A stretch of 64,000 bases of DNA, taken from the NCBI RefSeq assembly GCF_900115115.1, contig NZ_FOVI01000006.1, positions 100,668 to 164,667 on the forward strand, read 5' to 3'. Under the pieces are notes generated by a model. It was not told where the DNA came from and did no database searches. It was given only the letters and a program-made list of their open reading frames with translations. Origin of the DNA: Paenimyroides ummariense. GTDB taxonomy: Bacteria > Bacteroidota > Bacteroidia > Flavobacteriales > Flavobacteriaceae. This document shows, piece by piece, positions 16,426-25,795 of the stretch. The position numbers were made by a program, and so were the translations under genes. Position 1 is the stretch's first letter; each line of letters starts with the position of its first letter.

Positions 16426-19400
16426 ATGCAAGAAGAAAAAGTTACAACACCACAATCAACCATAGATTCCGGCGCATACGAGATTATTCGCAAGCGTTTG
16501 CATACACAGAAAGAAGAGTTGCTGGCAAGGTTAAGATCTTTAAACATCGCCCGCAAAGAAGTTTTCAATTCTACCAGTTTTGTGTTAAAGGCAAATCAGC
16601 GGATCGATACCGAAAATACCTGTACAGCGCGCGGAATTGTTGCCATAGACAATCTTTGCATTTTTGGTTACAACGTGCATTTTGGTTTGCGTACCGAAAT
16701 TAAACTGGGCGATGTTTTCAGCATTTATCTGTTCGAAAATAATCAGTTTGTACCGCAAACGTTAGATTTAATCAACGATACCAACTTTGTAACCGATTAT
16801 CAGAATCTGTATAAATATTACCGCGATTCTATTTTTGCGAAATTCCGCAGAACAGAAAATTACTTGTACATGATTTTTCAGACCAGTAAAAATGTCGATG
16901 ATTTAAAGGCTTTTAAATGGTTGATAAAAGACGGCAAGCTGATTTATCAGGACGATCGCAGTATTCACGATGTAAAACAGCCTACGCAGTTTGAATTTCA
17001 ATGGATTAAAACCAATTTAGACGACCGCCGTTTAGGTAAGTTTCCGCATATTTCTATTTTAGATAAGGTTTTTATTGAAGCATTGCACGGCGATATTACC
17101 TTTAAAATTGAAGACAATACCGATACAGGCAAAGGAATTTACAGTGAAAAAGTCACCAATTTAGACCAGCAGTTAGACGATGCCGAATATTACTATGCTG
17201 ATTTAGGAAATTTAATTGCCATACGCATAAAACCGTATCAAGAAGATTTTCGTGCCTACGTGTTCAACGTAAAAACAAAAGAAGTAATCAACCTTCCGTC
17301 GTTAAACCAATCGGCGATTTTGTTGCCCGATAATCAGGGAATCATTTTTTCGAACGGATATTATCTGCAAAACGGCACCCACAAAGTGTTCGATTCGCAT
17401 TTGGAAAATGTGCAGTTTTTACGAAAAATAGCATCGCCCAACGGAGAAGATTTTCTGTACATTTTTAATCAGCGCGAAACGAATACGTTCATTTTAATGT
17501 CGTACAACATCATTCAGCAGGCAGTAGAAACGCCTATTGTTTGCAACGGTTTCACCATTTTTAAAGACGGCAGTTTAATTTATTTTAGAACCGAAGCCGA
17601 AGCAACGCGTCACCATCAGGTACAAATTTGGGAAACGCCCTACATGGCTGTTTTAAAAGAGAACGAAGCCCGTAAAGAAGATCCGTTATACAAAGTGGGC
17701 AACAAGCAGATTGTGCAGGCAATGGCAGAAACTCAAGAGGTTATTCAATTGGCAACCAAAGAAGATTCGTACGAAGGTTTGTATGAGGAAATTCTGAAGA
17801 AAACCACCACGTTGCTTGATTCGTATTTTTGGATTAACGATGCTGCGTTGAAAGATTTAGGAACGCCGTTAAGTCAGATAAAAGATGTTGCCAACACCGC
17901 AATCGACGAATTTGTAAAAGTTCAGGCACAACGCAAACATGCCGAAGAATTATACCAGCAATCCGATAAACATTTAGAGGAACTGATTTTTAAAATCAAC
18001 AGTACCACCGTTGAAACCTTGGATCAGTTGGTGAATTTGTTGGCATCTGCACGAAAATTACAGGGCGAATTTATCAGTTTAAAAGCCGTTCGTTATGTTT
18101 CAACAGAAAATGTAGATCAGTTAATTGACCGATTGAATACCATTACCGTTGATTTATCAAACCAAACCGTTGCTTTTCTTTTAAAAGATGAAGCTTTGAT
18201 TCCTTACGAACAGAAAGTTGAAGCTCAAAAAGAAAAAGTCGCAGCTATTGATAAGGTTTTTGATGCCAAAGCGGTAGAAGAAACCAATACCGAAATTTCT
18301 ACCGAATTAGAAGTTTTAATTGATATTTTAAACGGTTTAAAGATCGATGATGCTACGCAAACCACAAAAATTGTCGAGAAAATATCGCTGATTTTTAGTT
18401 CGTTGAACGAATTGCGTGCGCAGTTAACTCGTAAAATAAATTCGTTACGAAATCAGGAAGCCGGAGCCGAATTCGCTGCACAGCTGACCTTGTTGGAACA
18501 AACGGTTACTAATTATTTGGAACTTTCAACATCGGCAGAAAAAACCGATGAATATTATACCAAAATTGTTGTTCAGTTAGAAGAACTGGAAAGTAAGTTT
18601 TCTGATATCGATGATTTTGTACTGAAAATTGCCGACAAGCGCGATGAGGTAATTAAGGCATTCAATACCAAGCGTGAACAGATTGTAGCGCAGGTTAACA
18701 AACGAACCGATTCGCTGGAACAGATTGGTTTGCGTGTTCTGAAAAACATCGAAAATAAATCGTTGACGCTTGCAACAAAAGAGGATATTTTAAGCTTTTT
18801 TGCTTCGGATTTAATGATTGATAAGGTTCGACAATTGGTTGCCGAATTAAAAACGTTAAACGATGTATCAAAAGCAGAAAATCTTGAAAATCTTTTAAAG
18901 AAAACGCAAGAAGATGCGCAACGAATTTTACGCGATAAAACCGAACTGTATGTTGACGGGCAAAATATTATTGCGCTGGGTAAACACAAGTTTTCGGTTA
19001 ATAACCAATCGTTAAGTTTAACGCTGGTTAACCGTAACAACGAACTTTTTTACCATTTAACAGGGACTAGTTTTTATCAAAAAGTTCAAAATACCGATTT
19101 AGCAAACTATCAGGATATTTGGAATCAGGAACTGATTTCGGAAAACAATACGGTTTATCGAGCGGAATACCTGGCGTTCAAAGCGTTTAAAGCGGCAACT
19201 TATAACGATTTTGATGCAGCGGTATTTATCAACCAAACGGTAGAGCAAAATTATTCCGAAGGATATATAAAAGGCGTTCATAATACCGATGCGCTTGTTA
19301 TTTACGAAGCCTTGCAAAGTATCGACAAAAAACTAGGCGTGTTGCGTTACAATGTATCCACACGGTCGGTTGCGCAGTTGTTCTGGCATCATTTATCAAA

Positions 19401-21261
19401 GAACGATCAGCAGAAGTTGTTCACGTTAATTCAATCCACACATTCGGTTTTAAAAGCGTTTCCAAGCACACAGCGTTATCAGTCGGTGATCGATCAAATC
19501 GAAAATCATTTTCAGCAGTGGCATACAACGGTAGATCAAACTTTGACTGATAAAACCAGCGTGGCGCATTATATTTTTGGTTCGTTCAGTACCTATAAAA
19601 AGTTTGCGATTAGTGAATTCAGCGATCATTTAAAGCAGGAATTTTTACGAATTGTTCAGGAAAAAAGATCGTTGGCAGATTTTCAGGCCGATGTTCAAAA
19701 CGAACAATTTTCGTTAACCGATCGTTATTTCTTGATATTAAACTGGTTGAATGCTTTTATTGATGAGCATGCCGATTTGGAAATCTATCGAAAATACATC
19801 GATGAAACCGCAGTTGTTTTATTGTTTTCAAAAGATGAATATCAGCTTGTTTTTGGTAAAGATTCGGTTGAAATCAATGAACTAAAAGGAAATCATTCCA
19901 TATTGGAAAACGGCAGTTTTACGTTGGATTATTACGCTTTTATAAACAAACTGACCGATTTTACAAACAACAAAGTTCCGCGTTTTGAAGCGTTCATCAA
20001 TTTAAAAAACCAGTTGAGCAAATCGTACGAAAACGCATTAAAAATAAACGAATTAGAGCCAAAAGTATTAACAACGTTCGTTCGAAACAAACTAATCAAC
20101 GAAGTGTATTTTCCGTTAATTGGTAACAATCTGGCAAAACAATTGGGCACCGCAGGCGACAGCAAACGCACGGCACGTATGGGAATGCTGCTGTTAATTT
20201 CGCCGCCGGGTTATGGTAAAACCACGTTAATGGAATATCTGGCAAAAACCATGGGGCTGCATTTTGTAAAAGTAAACGGACCAACCATTGGGCATTCCAT
20301 CACGTCAATTGATCCTGTGGAAGCCAAAACATCGGGCGAACGCGAAGAGTTGAAAAAGATTAATTTGTCGTTTGAAATGGCAGATAACGTAATGCTGTAT
20401 TTAGACGATATTCAGCATTTAAGTCCGGAATTTTTACAGAAATTCATTTCATTGGCAGACGGTCAGCGAAAAATTGATGGAATTTTCGACGGCGAAAGTA
20501 AAACCTACGATTTGCGCGGAAAACGTTTCTGTATTGTAATGGCGGGAAATCCGTACACCGAAAGCGGATCTAAATTTCAGATTCCCGATATGTTGGCAAA
20601 CCGTGCCGATGTGTATAATCTGGGCGATGTTATTGGCGATACGGCGCATTTGTTTAATTTAAGTTTGATTGAAAATGCGGCGATTGAAAATGTGTATTTA
20701 GAGAAAATTGCCAGTAGATCATTTCAGGATTTTTATGCGTTGATCGATTTTATTTCGCAAGGAACTGAACAATTGCCCGACTTGGAAGGAAATTACACCA
20801 AGCAGGAAATCGACGATTGCATTACCGTTTTACAGCATATCATCAAGATTCGCGATGTGGTGATTAAAGTGAACCAGCAGTACATTCAAAGTGCGGCAAT
20901 GCAGGATGCCTACCGAACCGAACCAGCTTTTAAAATGCAGGGATCGTACCGAAACATGAGTAAACTGGTTGCACAGGTTGTGCCCATGATGAACGAAAAG
21001 GAAATTAACGATTTGTTGCTTACGCATTACGAAAGCGAATCGCAAACGCTGACTGCCGATACAGAAAGCAATTTACTGAAGTTAAAGGAACTTGCCGGAT
21101 TAATTACGGTTGACGAGAAAGTTCGTTGGGAAGAAATCAAGGAACTGTTTCGTAAAAATAATAAACACGGCGGTTTGGCTAAAGACGATAAAGTGTTTGC
21201 CGAAATGCTGAATTTAAACGAAAACCTGGAAGGAATTATTAAGGTTATTAAAGAAAAATAA
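16426..21261 (+). CDS. Giant coiled-coil AAA+ ATPase (annotated elsewhere as DNA-repair ATPase)
   Basis: The product has 1611 residues. The N-terminal third (about 1-430) is beta-rich and resembles the DUF3686 family. A long coiled-coil and helical region follows (about 440-1180). A C-terminal AAA+ module contains Walker A SPPGYGKTTLMEYLAKT (P-loop Lys 1265), Walker B NVMLYLDDIQHL (Asp 1327/1328) and a sensor-1 region FCIVMAGNPYTESGSKF. All key ATPase residues are present. The name DNA-repair ATPase is an old label without evidence here. Its position after PspA, OB-fold and flotillin argues for a membrane or filament-remodelling role. It is the last gene of the run and ends at a strong terminator. 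Confidence 0.88.
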   Translation: MQEEKVTTPQSTIDSGAYEIIRKRLHTQKEELLARLRSLNIARKEVFNSTSFVLKANQRIDTENTCTARGIVAIDNLCIFGYNVHFGLRTEIKLGDVFSIYLFENNQFVPQTLDLINDTNFVTDYQNLYKYYRDSIFAKFRRTENYLYMIFQTSKNVDDLKAFKWLIKDGKLIYQDDRSIHDVKQPTQFEFQWIKTNLDDRRLGKFPHISILDKVFIEALHGDITFKIEDNTDTGKGIYSEKVTNLDQQLDDAEYYYADLGNLIAIRIKPYQEDFRAYVFNVKTKEVINLPSLNQSAILLPDNQGIIFSNGYYLQNGTHKVFDSHLENVQFLRKIASPNGEDFLYIFNQRETNTFILMSYNIIQQAVETPIVCNGFTIFKDGSLIYFRTEAEATRHHQVQIWETPYMAVLKENEARKEDPLYKVGNKQIVQAMAETQEVIQLATKEDSYEGLYEEILKKTTTLLDSYFWINDAALKDLGTPLSQIKDVANTAIDEFVKVQAQRKHAEELYQQSDKHLEELIFKINSTTVETLDQLVNLLASARKLQGEFISLKAVRYVSTENVDQLIDRLNTITVDLSNQTVAFLLKDEALIPYEQKVEAQKEKVAAIDKVFDAKAVEETNTEISTELEVLIDILNGLKIDDATQTTKIVEKISLIFSSLNELRAQLTRKINSLRNQEAGAEFAAQLTLLEQTVTNYLELSTSAEKTDEYYTKIVVQLEELESKFSDIDDFVLKIADKRDEVIKAFNTKREQIVAQVNKRTDSLEQIGLRVLKNIENKSLTLATKEDILSFFASDLMIDKVRQLVAELKTLNDVSKAENLENLLKKTQEDAQRILRDKTELYVDGQNIIALGKHKFSVNNQSLSLTLVNRNNELFYHLTGTSFYQKVQNTDLANYQDIWNQELISENNTVYRAEYLAFKAFKAATYNDFDAAVFINQTVEQNYSEGYIKGVHNTDALVIYEALQSIDKKLGVLRYNVSTRSVAQLFWHHLSKNDQQKLFTLIQSTHSVLKAFPSTQRYQSVIDQIENHFQQWHTTVDQTLTDKTSVAHYIFGSFSTYKKFAISEFSDHLKQEFLRIVQEKRSLADFQADVQNEQFSLTDRYFLILNWLNAFIDEHADLEIYRKYIDETAVVLLFSKDEYQLVFGKDSVEINELKGNHSILENGSFTLDYYAFINKLTDFTNNKVPRFEAFINLKNQLSKSYENALKINELEPKVLTTFVRNKLINEVYFPLIGNNLAKQLGTAGDSKRTARMGMLLLISPPGYGKTTLMEYLAKTMGLHFVKVNGPTIGHSITSIDPVEAKTSGEREELKKINLSFEMADNVMLYLDDIQHLSPEFLQKFISLADGQRKIDGIFDGESKTYDLRGKRFCIVMAGNPYTESGSKFQIPDMLANRADVYNLGDVIGDTAHLFNLSLIENAAIENVYLEKIASRSFQDFYALIDFISQGTEQLPDLEGNYTKQEIDDCITVLQHIIKIRDVVIKVNQQYIQSAAMQDAYRTEPAFKMQGSYRNMSKLVAQVVPMMNEKEINDLLLTHYESESQTLTADTESNLLKLKELAGLITVDEKVRWEEIKELFRKNNKHGGLAKDDKVFAEMLNLNENLEGIIKVIKEK

Positions 21262-21290
21262 AGGAAGTCATTTGACTTCCTTTTGGTTTT
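21261..21290 (+). terminator. Terminator after the AAA+ gene
   Basis: AAGGAAGTCA (21261-21270) pairs with TGACTTCCTT (21273-21282) over a two-base gap; a T-rich stretch follows. It overlaps the stop codon and marks the end of the membrane module. Confidence 0.8.
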
Positions 21291-21298
21291 TATAATAT

Positions 21299-21823
21299 CT
21301 ATTTGTATCCCAAAAGTTTTTTCCACCAAGTCTGCGACTTTTTTTGAGAGTTGTTATTGTTTTTCCTTGGTGCTTCATTAATTATTTCAGTAGTTAACGT
21401 ATCTTTAAAAAAATAAAGCGTTGTAGAATTTTCTAATTTCGGTTTTGCTATAATTCCATTTTCTATAATTTCATTAAATTCTCTTTCTATTTTTTCTTTG
21501 TTGTTATAATCAGGGTATTTGTTACGTTGGTTTTGAATAAAATTTGTTAATCTCCATAAGTCAAAGCCGTCATGTCTAGGTTCAGGAAAATATGCAAAAT
21601 CAAAGTCCACAATTTTGTCTTTGAAATGAGCAGCTAATCCAATTCCGTGAAAGGCATAAAAATAAAGTCCTTCATCAACTAATTTACCTGTTTGTTCATA
21701 TATACCGCTATGCCAACCTTCTAAAATATCATTGACATTGTATTTGTTCTTAAAAATTAAAACAGCCTTATCAGCTCCAGTTTGATAATCTTTAATTATG
21801 TCTAAAAGAGTTATGTTTATCAT
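21299..21823 (-). CDS. DUF6896-like protein
   Basis: The product has 174 residues. The diagnostic part is YFYAFHGIGLAAHFKDKIVD, followed by FDFAYFPEPRHDGFD. This His-Gly-Ile-Gly plus acidic strand pattern recalls the DUF6896 family, from memory. A helical linker and a basic C-terminus (QKKSQTWWKKLLGYK) follow. Members of this group are small cytoplasmic proteins found near toxins and Rhs ends, where immunity is suspected but not shown. No toxin is next to it here. It faces the AAA+ gene and precedes an ATP-grasp gene in the same direction. Confidence 0.55.
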   Translation of the reverse strand: MINITLLDIIKDYQTGADKAVLIFKNKYNVNDILEGWHSGIYEQTGKLVDEGLYFYAFHGIGLAAHFKDKIVDFDFAYFPEPRHDGFDLWRLTNFIQNQRNKYPDYNNKEKIEREFNEIIENGIIAKPKLENSTTLYFFKDTLTTEIINEAPRKNNNNSQKKSQTWWKKLLGYK

Positions 21824-21916
21824 AAAATTTTAATTAAAAATTTCTAACAATAGCACAAGTGTCAAACTTTTGCTTAAGACAAGTTCTTTATCAATCCAAG
21901 AGTAAAAGGGTACTTT

Positions 21917-22651
21917 TTAGAAATTTAAGTAATCAGTTGTGTTTGTTAATTGCGACCATCTTGCCGATAAGAATTTAGCGTAGTTTTGTGAGGATATTCC
22001 ATAGCTTCCTAAGGAATGTCCATCATTTACTTCTACTAAAACAGTTTTATTATCGTCAGTAATTCCAAAATCTAATGCAAATGAATTCGGTTGTGTTTTA
22101 AAGTCAGATATTGCATTTTTAACGATTTCTAAATTAATAGCCTTATTCCAATCCCCTTTATATCTTCTAATGTCAAGAATTTCTTTGTAACGAATGAAAC
22201 AGCGGAATTCAGCATTAAAATTTATGATTTCAGAGCAAAGTACTTTTGTTGGACTATTTTCATCTATTAAACCAATAAAATCTAGTTCATTTTTAAATAC
22301 CTTTCCAGTAAATTTTTTAGTTTCTATATCTGGTTTTATAAAAATATTAAACTTTTGTTCTGCTAAAACTGTTTCCAATGTTGATTTCCAAATTCTTCTT
22401 CCTAAGTATTTCTGAAGTTCAATTGGATAATCAATTTCATTTTGATTTCTGGTAATACCCAAAATTTCTAATCTTTTCCTTACGTTTCCAATTCCACCAA
22501 CAATAACATTTTCTGGATTTTTATCATTTATTTCCTCAATTCTATAAAATTTTTCGGTTTCGAAACCAAAATGCTTAAAACCTTCGTTTGCAATAAATGC
22601 ATTTACGTTATAAAATTCTCCGGATTTATCTGTTTGAATGTAAGCTTTCAA
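21917..22651 (-). CDS. Orphan ATP-grasp protein (DUF4343-like)
   Basis: The product has 244 residues. The C-terminal half has the ATP-grasp pattern: a strand with FRCFIRYKEILDIRRYKGD, then SFALDFGITDDNKTVLVEVN with the metal-binding Asp/Glu/Asn, then DGHSLGSYG. The N-terminal half has the shape of the pre-ATP-grasp domain. It probably ligates an acid to an amine, but the substrate is unknown. It differs from RimK and D-Ala-D-Ala ligases in length and ending. It has no enzyme partner; the neighbour is a DUF6896-like protein 93 bases downstream on the same strand. Confidence 0.8.
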   Translation of the reverse strand: MKAYIQTDKSGEFYNVNAFIANEGFKHFGFETEKFYRIEEINDKNPENVIVGGIGNVRKRLEILGITRNQNEIDYPIELQKYLGRRIWKSTLETVLAEQKFNIFIKPDIETKKFTGKVFKNELDFIGLIDENSPTKVLCSEIINFNAEFRCFIRYKEILDIRRYKGDWNKAINLEIVKNAISDFKTQPNSFALDFGITDDNKTVLVEVNDGHSLGSYGISSQNYAKFLSARWSQLTNTTDYLNF

Positions 22652-22840
22652 TTTAGTAGATATGTTTAAGTATTACAGCTAATTTTTTCAAATATACAAA
22701 AGTTTTTAACTGTTAAAACAACGCTGTATTCGACAACAAACGTTTACAATCGACTATAAATGATTAACAACCGAATAAAATTTGTAAGCTGTTGCAACTT
22801 TGTACCAGATAATTATTTAATCATTTAAAATTTAAACGCC

Positions 22841-23164
22841 ATGAGTACATTAAGAAACAGTGTTCGTCTTGTAGGAAGAGTAGGTAACACACCGGAAACA
22901 AAAACTTTTGACAACGGTACAAAAGTAACTTTATCGTTAGCAACCAGCGATTTTTATTACAACGATAAAAAAGAAAAAATAGAAACCACCCAATGGCATA
23001 ATATTGTAGCATGGGGCAAAACTGCAGAGCTTATTCAGAAATACGTAGAAAAAGGTAAGGAAATTGCTGTTGAAGGTAAATTAACCTACCGTACCTACGA
23101 AGACAAAGAAGGTGTAAAGCGCAGCATTACCGAAATTGTCATCAACGAAGTGCTGTTCTTTTAA
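22841..23164 (+). CDS. ssb: Single-stranded DNA-binding protein, short form
   Basis: The product has 107 residues and is an almost pure OB-fold: NSVRLVGRVGNTPETKTF, then EKIETTQWHNIVAWGKTAEL, then YVEKGKEIAVEGKLTYRTYE. It binds single-stranded DNA during replication, repair and recombination. The usual Gly/Pro-rich linker and acidic C-terminal tip that dock partner proteins are missing; the protein ends VINEVLFF. It may therefore be a secondary SSB, with a full-length one elsewhere. A clear terminator follows. Confidence 0.92.
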   Translation: MSTLRNSVRLVGRVGNTPETKTFDNGTKVTLSLATSDFYYNDKKEKIETTQWHNIVAWGKTAELIQKYVEKGKEIAVEGKLTYRTYEDKEGVKRSITEIVINEVLFF

Positions 23165-23170
23165 CCACCT

Positions 23171-23208
23171 AAACAGATGCACAGTTATTTAATTTGTGCA
23201 TCTGTTTT
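23171..23208. terminator. Bidirectional terminator
   Basis: AAACAGATGCAC (23171-23182) pairs with GTGCATCTGTTT (23196-23207) over 13 bases, with A/T runs on both sides. It serves ssb and the converging HDAC-family gene. Confidence 0.85.
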
Positions 23209-23214
23209 TAAATT

Positions 23215-24117
23215 TTAATAAAATAAATCTTTAGCAACTTTAAACGTATTTACATGTGCTTGTAATATGGTTGACAAATTAGGCGAATAACCGCCGCCCA
23301 TACTGCATTGTACGGGAATGTTATACTTTTTTGCTAATGAAAAAACGTGTTCATCGCGTTGTTTACAACCGTTAATGGTGCAATTTAGTTTACCTAATTT
23401 ATCGGTTGCCAAAATATCAACACCCGCCTGATAAAAAATAAAATTGGGTTGTTCTTTTACAATGATTTTTTCTAAATGGTCTTGTAAAATAGTTAGATAA
23501 ATCTCGTCGGTAGTTCCATCTTCTAAATCAATATCTATGTTTGATTGTTCTTTTTTAAACGGATAATTGCTTTTTCCGTGCATAGAAAAAGTAAAAACAT
23601 TCGGATTGTTTTTAAAAATTTCGGCAGTTCCGTTTCCTTGATGCACATCTAAATCAACAATTAAAATTTTAGAAGCTTTGTTGTGTTTCAATAAATAAGC
23701 TGCCGCAACAGCCTGATCGTTCAACATACAAAAACCCTCGCCATGACCAGAAAAAGCATGATGCGTGCCCCCGGCAATGTTAAAAGCTACTTTTTGGGTA
23801 AAAGCATTTAAAGCTCCGTCAATGGTACCTTGAACCAAAGTAAGTTCCCGGTCAATTAATTGTTGGCAATGCACAAAACCTGTTTTTCGACGCTCTTTAT
23901 CGGTTAACTGCAATTGCGTGTAGCGGTTTACATAATCGGGGTTGTGTGCCAAATAAATATCTTGTAAAGAAGCTTGTGCGGGTTTAAAAAAACAATCTTC
24001 TGTAACAATACCTTCTAACAACAGCTGTTTGGGCAACAACTGGTATTTTTCCATAGGAAACCGATGGCTTTCAGGAACAGGATGATTGTATATAGAATGA
24101 TACGCTATGGAGAACAT
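23215..24117 (-). CDS. Histone-deacetylase-family (AcuC-like) deacetylase
   Basis: The product has 300 residues. Active-site features of the zinc deacetylases are in order: GGTHHAFSGHGEGFCMLND with the catalytic His pair, then LIVDLDVHQGNGTAEIF with zinc-binding Asp and His, then an Asp in FYQAGVDILATDKLG, and a final GGGYS loop. Bacterial members remove acetyl groups from proteins such as acetyl-CoA synthetase or from acetylated polyamines; the substrate is unknown. The start overlaps the upstream plus-strand open frame by 11 bases only if that frame is used; the better start of the neighbour (24155) removes the overlap. Confidence 0.9.
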   Translation of the reverse strand: MFSIAYHSIYNHPVPESHRFPMEKYQLLPKQLLLEGIVTEDCFFKPAQASLQDIYLAHNPDYVNRYTQLQLTDKERRKTGFVHCQQLIDRELTLVQGTIDGALNAFTQKVAFNIAGGTHHAFSGHGEGFCMLNDQAVAAAYLLKHNKASKILIVDLDVHQGNGTAEIFKNNPNVFTFSMHGKSNYPFKKEQSNIDIDLEDGTTDEIYLTILQDHLEKIIVKEQPNFIFYQAGVDILATDKLGKLNCTINGCKQRDEHVFSLAKKYNIPVQCSMGGGYSPNLSTILQAHVNTFKVAKDLFY

Positions 24118-24154
24118 TTTTTATGTAAATTTCGGTACTAAAATAAAACAAACA

Positions 24155-25153
24155 ATGAAATTATTTAAAGCAATAGGTGTTTTAATATTTATAATTACAT
24201 CTAATACGAGCGGAATTTGCCAAAGCAGGATTTTTTACGATGGTTTGGAACCTAGTGAGAATTATTTTGACATTTTAGATTCTACATTAAAACATAATCA
24301 GAAAACGAAAGAAAAATTATTTGATGGTTTGGCAGACAGATATAAAGTTCGAATGTTGGTACAACCGTCGTTTGATGTAAAATATATTTTTCAAATAGAT
24401 GAAATTCTTAAGGATTATCAATTAGAAAAATATGTAGTACGTTTTCACAAATTAAATTCACGAATACATACTTTAGAAGATTACGATAAAGTTAAAGTTA
24501 AGAAATATGAAGCTTCTATGAATGAAGATGATATTGAATTATTAACAGATGTTTTTGCCGTGGTTGTAGATAAGACAAGGTATGAGAAAAGTAACATGGA
24601 TATTTATGATGGAACAAAATATTTGTTAGGTGTTTGGGATTATTACGGTTGGAGAAGTGGAAACGTAAATTCACCGAGAGATCCAGAAATAAAAAGCCTT
24701 ATTGATGTTGTTGAAAATTTAATAAAACAAACCCAATCAAAACGAAATGTAAAAATTTCTGAAGCCGATAGAAAAATACTTGATCAAATTATTAGTAATT
24801 CTCAAAGACAATCTACTTCTGCCGATTATGAACTTGTAAGTAGAATTATTAAAGTTATTGAAGATAATGAAAGTAAATATTGCTCTAAAATATCAGAAGA
24901 TAATGCGGTATATGTAGAAAAGTCGCTTAATAATATAAAAAATACAGCAGCTAAAAATTTAGCATATAATCAATTTAATAAAAAAGATTTAAAAAATCTT
25001 ATAGAATTCGTTTTGGAAGAGTTTGTATCCTTTAATACCTTTTCGGAAGAAGATAAACGTGAAATTATTCTTTCAGAATCAGATATTATATTAGAAAATG
25101 AAGAAAATATTAAAAACAACATTTTTCAACTTATCTTAAAGGAGTTTGATTAA
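24155..25153 (+). CDS. Secreted helical protein of unknown function
   Basis: The start is set at ATG 24155, because a signal peptide follows at once (KLFKAIGVLIFIITSNTSG, ending ICQ); the open frame from 24107 adds no plausible sequence. The 332-residue product is mostly charged and helical. It contains YYGWRSGNVNSPRD near residue 165 and two long helical parts afterwards. No family is recognised. It is flanked by converging genes on both sides and appears to be transcribed alone. Composition (Lys/Glu/Ile-rich, low GC) is more AT-rich than the neighbours, hinting at late acquisition. Confidence 0.6.
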   Translation: MKLFKAIGVLIFIITSNTSGICQSRIFYDGLEPSENYFDILDSTLKHNQKTKEKLFDGLADRYKVRMLVQPSFDVKYIFQIDEILKDYQLEKYVVRFHKLNSRIHTLEDYDKVKVKKYEASMNEDDIELLTDVFAVVVDKTRYEKSNMDIYDGTKYLLGVWDYYGWRSGNVNSPRDPEIKSLIDVVENLIKQTQSKRNVKISEADRKILDQIISNSQRQSTSADYELVSRIIKVIEDNESKYCSKISEDNAVYVEKSLNNIKNTAAKNLAYNQFNKKDLKNLIEFVLEEFVSFNTFSEEDKREIILSESDIILENEENIKNNIFQLILKEFD

Positions 25154-25168
25154 TATCAATACAACAAA

Positions 25169-25795
25169 TTACTCATTCAAAATATTCTGAAACAAATCAA
25201 AAAAGCGACCCATATCAATACCGTCAACCAAACCGTGATGTGCAAATAAGGCAACATTAAAAAACTTTCTATTGTTTTTATCAATCATTTTACCAATAGA
25301 AACTTTAGGCGAACTGTCGGGATATTTAAATCCACGCGCATGCGTCAACGAAGTGAAATTCACCCACGGAACCGCCGAAAAATGAATAATGTTATCGCCG
25401 TAATCGTCTTTTGTAAGTAACGTGTCGGTTTGTTGTACGCGCGCAATTTCCTGTTTTACGGCTTCTTCAAAAATAGCATAATCGTTATGGTAGATAATAT
25501 GCGAAAACCCAAACGTTTCGTTTTCTTTTAAAACTGTCGATGAAGCATCGATACGATCGTGTTGAAAAACCTTTCCGTTATCAATTCGCAACTTAAAAGC
25601 CGGTAATTCATTTATGGTTTTCAACGTAGCATACAAATAGTAGATAAAAAACGACGTTTTTAATTCCTTGGTTTTTTTGTAGGCTTGGGTTACATCCATT
25701 TCAACAGTTAAGCCGTAAAAAGGTTCGTCCATTGCCGAGAAAAATTCAAAATGACTTTTGCGTTTCCAGATATCTAAATTAATTTCGGTTTTCAT
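25169..25795 (-). CDS. CAT-fold acyltransferase
   Basis: The product has 208 residues, the size of type A chloramphenicol acetyltransferases. The catalytic motif is FNVALFAHHGLVDGIDMGRF (CAT consensus HHAVCDG; the catalytic His is the second His of HHG). The N-terminal NLDIWKRKSHFEFF also fits CAT. It acylates a small hydroxyl or amine substrate; resistance to chloramphenicol should not be assumed, because many Bacteroidota relatives are not resistance proteins. Its start overlaps the stop of the HAD gene by 4 bases, so the two are one transcript. Confidence 0.82.
   Translation of the reverse strand: MKTEINLDIWKRKSHFEFFSAMDEPFYGLTVEMDVTQAYKKTKELKTSFFIYYLYATLKTINELPAFKLRIDNGKVFQHDRIDASSTVLKENETFGFSHIIYHNDYAIFEEAVKQEIARVQQTDTLLTKDDYGDNIIHFSAVPWVNFTSLTHARGFKYPDSSPKVSIGKMIDKNNRKFFNVALFAHHGLVDGIDMGRFFDLFQNILNE

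Noticed and set aside
21917..22651. RimK or glutathione synthetase
   Set aside because: The ATP-grasp signature is present, but the length and the missing family-specific loops do not fit these enzymes.
25169..25795. Chloramphenicol resistance gene
   Set aside because: The CAT fold and catalytic His are present, but many Bacteroidota relatives act on other substrates; resistance cannot be claimed from sequence.
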